From the NCBI GenBank assembly GCA_910586575.1, contig CAJUJQ010000017.1:17681-33043 (forward strand): a DNA stretch of 15,363 bases, read 5' to 3'. Both the position numbers and the translations under genes were made by a program. Source of the stretch: an uncultured Clostridia bacterium (lineage in GTDB: Bacteria; Bacillota; Clostridia; Oscillospirales; Butyricicoccaceae). The notes beneath the pieces are model-generated. The model did no database searches, was not told where the DNA came from, and worked only from the letters and a program-made list of their open reading frames with translations. Positions 7,047 through 14,700 of the stretch are shown here, piece after piece (position 1 is the first letter of the stretch; every line of letters begins with the position of its first letter).

Positions 7047-7122
7047 GTTCCGGTGGACGCTCCCTCTTGGCTCATTGGGTAAATATCTCTTTTTTGATTC
7101 CCAATAGAGGGAGGCGGGGAAC
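7047..7122 (+). promoter_or_regulatory. leader hairpin sequestering the toxin ribosome binding site
   Basis: CTCCCTCT (7060-7067) pairs perfectly with AGAGGGAG (7106-7113), which contains the Shine-Dalgarno sequence of the ORF starting at 7123. The helix continues inward with ATTGGG (7074-7079) against CCCAAT (7100-7105), after a six-base bulge on the 5' side. It continues outward with GTTCC (7047-7051) against GGAAC (7118-7122), right up to the start codon. Such blocking helices are typical of type I toxin mRNAs. Confidence 0.65.
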
Positions 7123-7206
7123 ATGACCGTTTTGGAAGTGCTTGCACTTTTGAATCTGATCGCGCAGATCCCCATTCTTGCAGATCCGCACGATCGTAAC
7201 CGCTAA
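7123..7206 (+). CDS. small hydrophobic peptide, probable type I (holin-like / TxpA-BsrG-Fst type) toxin
   Basis: A 27-codon ORF with a good Shine-Dalgarno sequence (GGGAGG, 7109-7114, eight bases before ATG). The peptide starts MTVLEVLALLNLI, matching the M-T-V-x-E-x-L-x-L opening common to the putative holin-like toxins of Firmicutes. A hydrophobic stretch of about 18 residues (3-20) is interrupted by E5, N11, Q15 and P17, and a short polar tail D-P-H-D-R-N-R follows. Members of that family insert into the cell membrane. The surroundings fit: the ribosome binding site is hidden in a leader helix, a convergent small RNA covers the 3' untranslated region, and an intrinsic terminator lies at 7373-7399. 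The hydrophobic stretch is less pure than in classic toxins; a frameshift near 7168 would give an alternative basic tail (QIRTIVTAKR), so the gene could be decayed. Function is inferred from architecture. Confidence 0.55.
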   Translation: MTVLEVLALLNLIAQIPILADPHDRNR

Positions 7207-7242
7207 GCGGGCTGCGTCGTGGTGATACCGCCGAGACTCCAC

Positions 7243-7272
7243 AAAAAATGCCTGACTCTGCAAAGCCAGGCG
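7243..7272 (-). terminator. terminator of the antisense RNA
   Basis: On the minus strand GCCTG and CAGGC arms (7271-7267 with 7254-7250), extended by two more pairs past one mismatch, are followed by A and six T (7248-7243). The outer flanks CGAGAC (7232-7237) and GTCTCG (7279-7284) also pair and may lengthen the helix. Confidence 0.65.
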
Positions 7273-7354
7273 TTTTGGGTCTCGCTCGGCAGCTCCTAAA
7301 CGATTACCGAGAGGGACAGCCACCGGACGGCGTAAAGTCCTGACAGCTATTACT
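7243..7354 (-). ncRNA. predicted antisense RNA antitoxin (RatA/SR4-like arrangement)
   Basis: A leftward RNA of about 110 nucleotides is predicted between a consensus promoter (TTGCCA 7389-7384, 17 bases, TATAAT 7366-7361; start near 7354) and an intrinsic terminator (stem 7271-7250, then T-run 7248-7243). It carries no ORF with a ribosome binding site. It is fully complementary to the 3' untranslated part of the upstream toxin transcript, not to its coding part, as for RatA with txpA and SR4 with bsrG in Bacillus subtilis. By that precedent it would pair with the toxin mRNA and promote RNase III cleavage or hinder translation. Boundaries are predicted only. Confidence 0.6.
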
Positions 7355-7360
7355 AAGCCT

Positions 7361-7389
7361 ATTATACACGGAGGGCTTGCCTTTGGCAA
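7361..7389 (-). promoter_or_regulatory. promoter of the antisense RNA
   Basis: TTGCCA (7389-7384), a 17-base spacer and a perfect TATAAT (7366-7361) on the minus strand make this one of the best promoters in the window. The -35 sits inside the 3' arm of the terminator hairpin of the opposing transcript. Confidence 0.8.
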
Positions 7390-7399
7390 GCCCCTTTTT
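7373..7399 (+). terminator. intrinsic terminator of the toxin mRNA
   Basis: The perfect 9-bp stem gggcttgcc (7373-7381) pairs with ggcaagccc (7385-7393) around the loop ttt, followed by CTTTTT (7394-7399). It ends a rightward transcript for which the small toxin ORF is the only candidate. Confidence 0.85.
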
Positions 7400-7501
7400 C
7401 CAGCATCTGAAATCAAGTTTGCTTTGCCCCATCAATTTTCTTTTTATGGAGCAAAATCCATTTCTGCGGCGTATTATATATTTTTCGAGAGAGTACGCTT
7501 C

Positions 7502-7530
7502 TTGACGGTGGGGGCGCGCCGTGGTATGCT
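7502..7530 (+). promoter_or_regulatory. promoter of the pentapeptide-repeat gene (possibly also addBA)
   Basis: TTGACG (7502-7507), a 17-base spacer and TATGCT (7525-7530) with an extended -10 TGG (7522-7524). The start site near 7537 gives a leader of about 20 bases that contains the ribosome binding site. Confidence 0.8.
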
Positions 7531-7556
7531 TTAACAAGAGTATGGGAGGGATGCGG

Positions 7557-8216
7557 ATGAAAGGATGGAAACCGGGGATTGACCCGGCGCGGCTGGAAGC
7601 CGCCGACGCGTCGGACATCCTGTCGCGGGTGCGGCGGGGGGAAAGCGACGTGGACGGCTGCGCGTTTGCCGACGCGGATTTTGCCGGGATGGATTTCTAT
7701 GGGATGGCGTTTACCCGGTGCAGCTTTACCCGCTGCCGGTTCACGGGCGCGGAGATGGGGCAGTGCAGCTTTGTGGATGTGGTTATGGAGTCGTGCGACC
7801 TCTCCAATACCGAGATTCCGGAAAGCTTTTGGCAGCGCTGCATTTTGCGGGGCTGCCGGCTGGTCGGCGCAAGGCTGGACAAAGCGCGGCTGCGCCAGGT
7901 GGAGCTGTCCGGCTGCGCGGCGATGTACGCGGGATTCGATCAGGCGGGCTTTGACCGCGTGCGGCTGGAAAACTGTGATTTCCAGTCCGCCGACCTGCGC
8001 GCCTGTAAGTGCAGGGGGCTGTCGCTGGCAGGTTGCCGGGTGCTTTCGGTGAACCTGTGCCAGACGGCGCTGGCGGGCGTGGACTTTACCGCGTCGGATA
8101 TCGGCGGGTGGACGCTGACCGAGGGCGCGCCCGAGCTGCGCGGCGCGGTGGTGACGCCTTTGCAGGCGGTCGAGCTGGCGGAACGGCTGGGGCTTATCGT
8201 GAAAACGAGGGATTAG
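7557..8216 (+). CDS. pentapeptide-repeat protein with a cysteine ladder
   Basis: A 219-residue protein. Residues 35-189 are 31 uninterrupted pentapeptides in one phase (first CAFAD, last WTLTE), with Phe, Leu, Met or another hydrophobic residue at the centre of nearly every one. This predicts a right-handed quadrilateral beta-helix of almost eight coils. A helical N-terminal segment precedes it, and a short segment ending in LQAVELAERLGLIVK follows. Related folds (Qnr, MfpA, HetL) mimic DNA or bind proteins, but most members have no known role and nothing here proves gyrase protection. Thirteen cysteines are present; six are exactly 20 residues apart (C60, C80, C100, C120, C140, C160). GGGAGGG (7544-7550) abuts an ATG at 7551, so the ATG at 7557 is the better start; the upstream GTG at 7521 overlaps the -10. 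The gene lies 99 bases before addB. Confidence 0.88.
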   Translation: MKGWKPGIDPARLEAADASDILSRVRRGESDVDGCAFADADFAGMDFYGMAFTRCSFTRCRFTGAEMGQCSFVDVVMESCDLSNTEIPESFWQRCILRGCRLVGARLDKARLRQVELSGCAAMYAGFDQAGFDRVRLENCDFQSADLRACKCRGLSLAGCRVLSVNLCQTALAGVDFTASDIGGWTLTEGAPELRGAVVTPLQAVELAERLGLIVKTRD

Positions 8217-8240
8217 GGTGAATTGCGGTACTGATTGGAG

Positions 8241-8260
8241 GGGAGGGGCTTGCCCCTCCC
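8241..8260. other. perfect GC-rich hairpin without U-tract between pentapeptide gene and addB
   Basis: gggaggggc (8241-8249) pairs perfectly with gcccctccc (8252-8260). No T-run follows on either strand, so it is not a standard intrinsic terminator. It could attenuate read-through or stabilise an mRNA end. Confidence 0.6.
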
Positions 8261-8315
8261 GCTCATGACGGTAATTCCCATATTACAGATGTGTCTATGA
8301 GCAGAGGGAGGAATT

Positions 8316-11300
8316 ATGCGGATTATTACAGGCCGTGCGGCGAGCGGGAAAACCGCGCGGATTCTTGCGGAAATTGCGGCGGCGTGCGTGGAGCCGGGTT
8401 CCCGGCAGCTGCTGATTGTTCCCGAGTTGTTTTCCCACGAATACGAGCGGCGGCTGGCGAAGGCGACGGGTAACCGGGGCGCGCGCTCGGCGGAGGTGCT
8501 TTCGTTCTCACGGCTGGCGCTGCGTGTGTTCGCCGAGGCGGGCGGGCTGGCCGAGACCGTGCTGACCCCGGCGGGGCGGCTGCTGACCCTGCGCGAAGCG
8601 CTGTCACGGGTGCGCACCCAGCTGGACGTGTGCAAGTCGGCGCTGGAACAGCCTGAAATGCTGCGTGAGCTGCTGACCATGGTGGACGAGCTGAAAACCT
8701 GCCGGGTGCAGCCCGAGGAGCTGTTCCGGGCAGCGGGGGACGGGAAGAAAGAGGATGAGACGCTTTCGCGGAAATTGAAGGAATTGGCGGTCGTTTATAC
8801 CGCTTATGACCGGCTGTGCGCCGAAAGCCTGCCCGACCCGCGTGACCGGCTGACACTGCTCGCCGACCGCCTGCCCGCAAGCGGCGTGCTGCAAAACGCG
8901 CGCGTGTATATCGACTGCTTCGCGTCCTTTACCCCGCAGGAAATGGAGGTCATCCGCGTGATGGTCGAAAACGGGGTGGATTTGACGGTTGCGGTGCTTT
9001 GCGATTTGAAAGAAAAGGAAGTGTTCGTTTCGGGCTGCAAGACGGTTGCGCGGCTGCGCAAAATGGCGTCCCGGCGGGGGCTTCCCTGCGAAATCGTCCC
9101 GTGCGGGGAAAGCAGGATTGAGAAACCGGCGGATTTGTCGGTGATTGAACGGGAAGCGCTGCTGCCGCTCTCACGGACGTATCCTTCTGATGGGGACAGC
9201 GTGCGCATTTTTGAGGCAGCCTCGCCTTTCGGGGAATGCGAGCACGCCGCTGCTTACATCCGTAAAACCGTGCGGGAAACCGGCGCGCGCTGGCGGGATT
9301 TCGCGGTTGTGGCGCGTTCGATGGACGGCTATGCCGCGCCGCTGCAAATGGCGATGGCACGCTATGACGTGCCCATCTTTTTGGCGGAAAAGGCAGACTT
9401 GCTGGCAAAGCCCGCGCTCGCGCTGGTGACCGGGGCGCTGGACGCCTGCGCCGGGTTTTGGCGCTACGAGGATTTGTTTGCCTGTTTCAAAACCGGGCTG
9501 TGCGGCCTGAAGCCGGACGAGATTGACCGCCTGGAAAACTATGTCCTGACCTGGCGCGTCCGGGGCGGCGCGTGGGAGCGCGAATGGACCGGCCACCCGT
9601 CCGGCTATGGCATCCCATTCAACGACGCGTCACGCGCCGAGCTGGAAAGCCTGAACGAGCTGCGCGCATCCGCGATTACGCCCTTTGTCAGTCTGCGCGA
9701 GGCGCTCAAGCAGGCGGAAACGGGGGGCGCGTGCGTTAAGGCGCTGTACGCGTTCCTGGAAGGGATGGACGTGCCGCAGGCGATGGAACGGCGCGCGGCG
9801 CGGCATGAAGCCGCCGGGCGGTTCCAACTCGCCGAGGAGTACCGGCAGCTGTGGGAAATCCTGCTGTCCGCGCTCGAGCAGTTCTACTGGACGGCAGGCG
9901 GCCGCCCGATGACCGGCGGCGAGTTCGCGCGGCTGCTGCCGCTGGTGCTGGGGGAATACGATGTCGGCACGATTCCCGTGTCGCTCGACCGGGTTAGCTG
10001 CGGCGAAATCGACCGCGTCTGCACCGGGGTGAGTGTTCCACACCTGATTCTGCTGGGCGCGAACGATGGGCTGCTTCCCAAAACGCCGTCCTCGCGCGGG
10101 CTGCTCAGTGACGCCGACCGGGAGCTGCTGGAAGGACTCGGCGTAGAACTTGCCGCTTCGGGAACCGAACGCCTGATGATGGAGCAGGAGACGCTTTATC
10201 ACGCGGTGGCGTGCCCGCGCGTGCGGCTGCTGGTCAGCTACGCGACCCACGACGCGGCGGGCAAGGAAGCGCGCCCGTCCTACTTCGTCGGCACGCTGCT
10301 GCGGCTGCTTTCGGGTGTGCCTTTTGCTTTTGGGCAGGAGCCGGTGCAGCGTGACCGCCTGGAAGCCGGCCGGCCGGCGTTTGAGCTTGCCGCTGCCTAT
10401 CTTTGCGGCAGCCGCGCCCCGGCGGTCAGGGCGGCTTATGAAGCTTACCAAAACGACGAACGGCTGCTTGCGGCGCAGGATACGTTCCGGGCGCGCGGCC
10501 CGCTGACGGACCCGTGCACGATTGACGGCCTGTACGGGGAATCGGTCAGCCTGGCGGCTTCAAGGATCGACCAGTTCTATTCGTGCCAGTTCTCGTTTTT
10601 CATGAAATACGGGCTGAAAGCCCAGCCGCGCAGGCGGGCGCAGTTCTCCGCGCCGGAAACCGGTACTTTTATCCATTATGTGCTGGAAAACTGCCTGCAA
10701 CTGCTCGGCGGGGAGGAAGGCGGCGCGGCGGCTGCGGATGAACGGGCGGTGCGCGCCGCGCTGCGCAAGGTTGTACAGCAGTACATTGACGAGGAACTTG
10801 GCGGCTTGGAGGACAAGAACGCGCGCTTTCGCTACCTGTTCAACCGTCTGGTGCCGTCCGTGGGGAAGATCCTGGACGGTGTGCTCGAGGAAATGCGGAA
10901 ATCCGACTTTGCGCCCATTGACTACGAATTGGATTTTTCGCGGGATGGCGATTTGCCGCCGGTGTCGGCGGAGGAGGACGGCGTGTCAGTCTCGCTGATT
11001 GGCAAGGTAGACCGGGTGGACGGTTATATTCAAAACCAGCGGCTGTACATCCGCGTCATGGATTACAAAAGCGGGAAAAAGTCGTTTTCCCTGTCCGATA
11101 TCTGGTACGGGCTGAATATGCAGCTGGTGATCTACCTGCACGCGATTCAGGAAAAAGGGCTTGACCGCTACCGCGAACGCCTGAGCGAAAGCTTGGACGA
11201 AATCGTCCCGGCGGGTGTGCTGTACGTCCCTGCCCGTGACGAGCTGCCCGACGCTGACCGTGCGGTGACCGAGGAGGGCTTGGAAGAGATGCGCGCCAAG

Positions 11301-11708
11301 GCACTCCGGCGGTCGGGATTGCTGAGCGACGACATGGACATTCTGGAAGCCATGGAGCACGGCCTGGCGGACAAGACGAAATTTATCCCGGTGAGCCTGA
11401 AAAAGGCCAAAAAGAAGGGCGATGAGCCGGAATTCACCGCGCAGTCCGCGGTAGCGGACCTGGCGAAATTCGGGCGGCTGGCGCGCTATACCCAGAAAAA
11501 ACTGCTGGAAATGGGGCGGGAGCTGCGGCACGGTGCGTGCGCAGCCAATCCCTATCAGTACGGCGGCAGGGATTTTTGCGAATGGTGCGACTACCGCGCC
11601 GCGTGCCGGTTCGACGAAACGGCGGGCGACAAAAAGCGGATGCTGCGCGCGGTAAAGGATGAGGAATTCTGGGAGAAGATTGGAGGTGCGGCGCATGTGG
11701 ACGAGTGA
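8316..11708 (+). CDS. addB: AddB subunit of the AddAB helicase-nuclease
   Basis: A 1130-residue protein, near the usual AddB length of about 1160. AddB is the partner of AddA in the enzyme that resects double-strand breaks and loads the path to RecA. The N-terminus carries a nucleotide-binding loop (GRAASGKT, residues 6-13). The central helicase-like part is degenerate, as is normal for AddB, which handles Chi recognition instead of translocation. The C-terminal RecB-type nuclease shows H787, G-K-V-D-R-V-D (896-902) and D-Y-K-S-G (916-920). The four iron-sulfur cysteines are C757 and the C1088-x2-C1091-x5-C1097 set. The start follows AGGGAGG (8305-8311). Its last 14 bases overlap addA. No own promoter is obvious, so read-through from the pentapeptide gene is plausible. 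Confidence 0.97.
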   Translation: MRIITGRAASGKTARILAEIAAACVEPGSRQLLIVPELFSHEYERRLAKATGNRGARSAEVLSFSRLALRVFAEAGGLAETVLTPAGRLLTLREALSRVRTQLDVCKSALEQPEMLRELLTMVDELKTCRVQPEELFRAAGDGKKEDETLSRKLKELAVVYTAYDRLCAESLPDPRDRLTLLADRLPASGVLQNARVYIDCFASFTPQEMEVIRVMVENGVDLTVAVLCDLKEKEVFVSGCKTVARLRKMASRRGLPCEIVPCGESRIEKPADLSVIEREALLPLSRTYPSDGDSVRIFEAASPFGECEHAAAYIRKTVRETGARWRDFAVVARSMDGYAAPLQMAMARYDVPIFLAEKADLLAKPALALVTGALDACAGFWRYEDLFACFKTGLCGLKPDEIDRLENYVLTWRVRGGAWEREWTGHPSGYGIPFNDASRAELESLNELRASAITPFVSLREALKQAETGGACVKALYAFLEGMDVPQAMERRAARHEAAGRFQLAEEYRQLWEILLSALEQFYWTAGGRPMTGGEFARLLPLVLGEYDVGTIPVSLDRVSCGEIDRVCTGVSVPHLILLGANDGLLPKTPSSRGLLSDADRELLEGLGVELAASGTERLMMEQETLYHAVACPRVRLLVSYATHDAAGKEARPSYFVGTLLRLLSGVPFAFGQEPVQRDRLEAGRPAFELAAAYLCGSRAPAVRAAYEAYQNDERLLAAQDTFRARGPLTDPCTIDGLYGESVSLAASRIDQFYSCQFSFFMKYGLKAQPRRRAQFSAPETGTFIHYVLENCLQLLGGEEGGAAAADERAVRAALRKVVQQYIDEELGGLEDKNARFRYLFNRLVPSVGKILDGVLEEMRKSDFAPIDYELDFSRDGDLPPVSAEEDGVSVSLIGKVDRVDGYIQNQRLYIRVMDYKSGKKSFSLSDIWYGLNMQLVIYLHAIQEKGLDRYRERLSESLDEIVPAGVLYVPARDELPDADRAVTEEGLEEMRAKALRRSGLLSDDMDILEAMEHGLADKTKFIPVSLKKAKKKGDEPEFTAQSAVADLAKFGRLARYTQKKLLEMGRELRHGACAANPYQYGGRDFCEWCDYRAACRFDETAGDKKRMLRAVKDEEFWEKIGGAAHVDE

Positions 11709-14700
11709 CCAGCTGCGGGCGATTGAAGGGCATGGCGGCGACCTGATTGTATCGGCGGCGGCAGGCTCGGGCAAGACGGCGGTGCTCATTGAGCGGGTCA
11801 TGGCGCGGCTGGCAGACCCCGTGCACCCGGTGGATATCGACCACTTTCTGCTCGTGACGTTCACCAACGCGGCGGCAGCGGAAATGCGCGGCAAACTGTC
11901 GGCGGCGATTTTGGCGCGGCTCGAGTGTGATCCGCTGAACGCGCGCCTGCGACGGCAGCTGCTGCTGGTGCACCGGGCGCAGATTACGACGGTGCATTCG
12001 TTCTGCCTGACGCTCGCGCGGGAGCAGGCCCCGGCGCTGGGGATTTCGCCTGATTTCCGGATTGCGGACGACCGGGAGGCCACGCTGCTCAAAAACGAGG
12101 TGCTTGAGGATACCTTAGAGGCGCTGTACGAGGAGAACCAGCCGGATTTCTTGGCATTGTCCGAGCAGCTGATGACCCGGCAGGATGACCGGCGGTTGTC
12201 CGGGGTGGTGCTCGACACCTTCGAGAAAATCCAGGCGCACCCCGACCCGGAAGTCTATTTGCGGCGCGCCGCCGGGGAAGCGGGTGCGGATTCCCCCTTT
12301 GGGCAGGTGCTGTTGGACGAGGCACGGGCGGCAGCGGAGTATGGGCTTGCCTTCCTGCGGCTGGCGGCTGGGCAGATGGAAGCGGACGAGGCGCTGGAAG
12401 AGAGTTATCTGCCCGCGTTCCTGGACGATATCCGGCAGGCGGAGGCACTTTTGGGGCGGATTTATGCGCGGGATTGGGACGGTGCGGTTGAAGCGGCGCG
12501 GTCGGTTGCCTATACCCGGCTGAAACAGATGCGCGGCTATGAGGATAAAGACCTTTTGAAAGAGCTTCAGGACATGCGGAAGGAGTGGAAAGACTGCGTC
12601 AAACGGATTCAGGAAAAGCTGCTTAACGTGACCGCTGAGGAAGCGGCGGTGGACCGCGCGCTGACGGCGGGGGTGCTGCGCGGTTTGTCACTTGCCGTGC
12701 GGACGTTTTCGGCGCGTTTCGCGGAGGAGAAGCGGCGGCGTGGTCTGGCGGATTTCAACGACCTGGAGCACTTCGCGGTTGCGCTGCTGCTTGAGGGCGG
12801 AAAGCCGACCGCGCTGGCGGAAAGCCTTTCCCAACGCTATGAGGAAATCATGGTGGACGAATACCAGGATACGAATGCCGTGCAGGATGCGATTTTTGGG
12901 GCGCTCGGTCGGCGCAACCTGTTTATGGTCGGCGATATGAAGCAGAGTATTTATGGCTTCCGTCTGGCGAACCCGTATCTGTTCCTGAAAAAATATAAAG
13001 AATCGGTCGATGAGCCTGTCGCGGATGAGCCGCGCCGGGTGGTGCTGAGTAAAAATTTCCGTTCCCGGCAGCAGATTCTGGACAGCACCAATTATCTGAT
13101 GCAGGCAGTCATGCGGGAAGCAGTCGGCGATTTGGAGTACACCGCGCGGGAAATGCTCTACCTGGGCGCGGAGGATTACCCGGATACCGAAAACCCGTGT
13201 TATCAGACAGAGGTGCTGTTGCTGGATACCGACAAAAACGGGGAGGATGCCGGGGACGACGAGGACACGCCGGAAAAGGCCGAAGCGGAGGCGCGGATGG
13301 TGGCGGCAAGGATTGACCGGCTGCTCCGCGAGGGCTTCCCGGTGTTTGACCGTGGCAGTAAGGTGTCCCGTCCGGCGGAGCCGGGGGATATTGTGATTTT
13401 AATGCGCTCCCCCAAGAGCAAGGCTGCCATTTACCGGGAGGCGTTGGCGGGCTTCGGGCTGACCACGCGGACCGAGGAAACCGAAGGGCTGCTGCAAACG
13501 GCTGAGGTTGGCGTGATGGTTTCGTTGCTGGCGGTCGTGGACAACCCGCGGCAGGACGTGGATTTGATTGGTGTGATGCGTTCGCCGCTGTTCGGTTTTA
13601 CCGAGCAGGAGCTGGCGGAAATACGTCTTTGTGGAAGGTTGGTGCCGTATTACGACGCATTGCGGCGCGCGGCGCATGAAAACGGGCACGCGAAAGACTT
13701 TCTGGACAAGCTTGCGCGGCTGCGTGATTTCGCCTGTGACCAGCCGGTTTACCGCCTGTTATGGCAGATTTATGACGAAACCGGGGCGCTGGCGGTTTAT
13801 GGCGCGCTGCCTAACGGTGCACAGCGGCAGAAAAACCTGCTCAGCTTTTTCGAGCGGGCGCGCGCGTATGAGTCGCAGGGCTTCCGAGGGCTGTTCGGCT
13901 TCAACCGGCTGCTGCGCGGGATGCTTGAAACCGGGCAGGATTTTGAGGCGGTCAAGGCCGATACCGGCGTGGGCGCGGTGCGCCTGATGTCGATTCACAA
14001 GTCCAAGGGATTGGAATTCCCGATTGTTGTGCTGGCGGACTGCGCAAAGCGCTTCAATGAGCAGGAGATGAAAGAGCCGGTTCTGGTGCATTCTGAGCTG
14101 GGCTTCGGCGCAAAGGTGCGCGATATGGAACGCGGTGTGCAGTACCCGAGCATGGAACGGCAGGCGATTGCCGCGCGTATCCGGCGGGAGATGGTCAGCG
14201 AGGAGCTGCGTATCCTATATGTAGCGCTCACGCGAGCCAAGGAAAAGCTGATTATTACGGCGGCTTCGGCGATGCTGGACAGGGATTTGGAAAAATGGGC
14301 ACGGCTGGCCGCGATGGATAGATTGCCTGATTATGGAATGGCAAAGGTGCGGACGCCGCTGGCTTGGATTCTGGCGCCGCTGCTGCGGCACCCGGCGGCG
14401 GAGTGCCTGCGGGAACGGGTGAATACATTTGTGCCGGTCGACGCGGATGCCCCCGATGTGTTTGCGGTCGAGATACTCCGTCCCGGGCAGGCGGCGAGAC
14501 AGTCCGACACGGCAGAAACGGCTGCGGAGGAGGCGGAAGAAAGCGGGCTGGCGGTCGCGCCCGCGCTGGTATATCCGGCGGCATTCCTGGCAGAGCTTCC
14601 CGCCAAGTTGACCGCGACCGGCGTCAAGCGTACCTATAAAGCGGAGGAAGCTGCCGAGGATACACCGCCCCCGCCGAAAGAGGTCAAGTTGCGCCGCCCC

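Larger units (their letters stand above)
7207..7556. other. toxin mRNA 3' region, antisense RNA gene and pentapeptide-gene promoter
   Basis: No protein gene is supported here. 7243-7354 is the antisense RNA region, 7373-7399 the toxin terminator, and 7502-7530 the promoter of the next gene. 7400-7501 is A/T-richer than its surroundings and shows only a short hairpin (ATGGA/TCCAT with loop gcaaaa near 7446-7461). The long minus-strand frames through this stretch have no ribosome binding sites. Confidence 0.5.

Noticed and set aside
7072..7416. 114-residue minus-strand frame across the toxin/antisense region
   Set aside because: It would span the antisense RNA promoter, its terminator and the toxin ORF, and has no ribosome binding site; the RNA features explain the stretch better.
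7304..7618. 104-residue minus-strand frame
   Set aside because: It crosses the pentapeptide promoter and the toxin terminator and has no domain; probably a spurious frame over a conserved RNA locus.
8241..8260. Intrinsic terminator after the pentapeptide gene
   Set aside because: A perfect hairpin but no T-run on either strand, so it is listed only as a hairpin.
10986..12218. 410-residue minus-strand frame across addB and addA
   Set aside because: Both genes have complete catalytic motifs on the plus strand here; low-complexity Ser/Arg content is typical of an antisense shadow.
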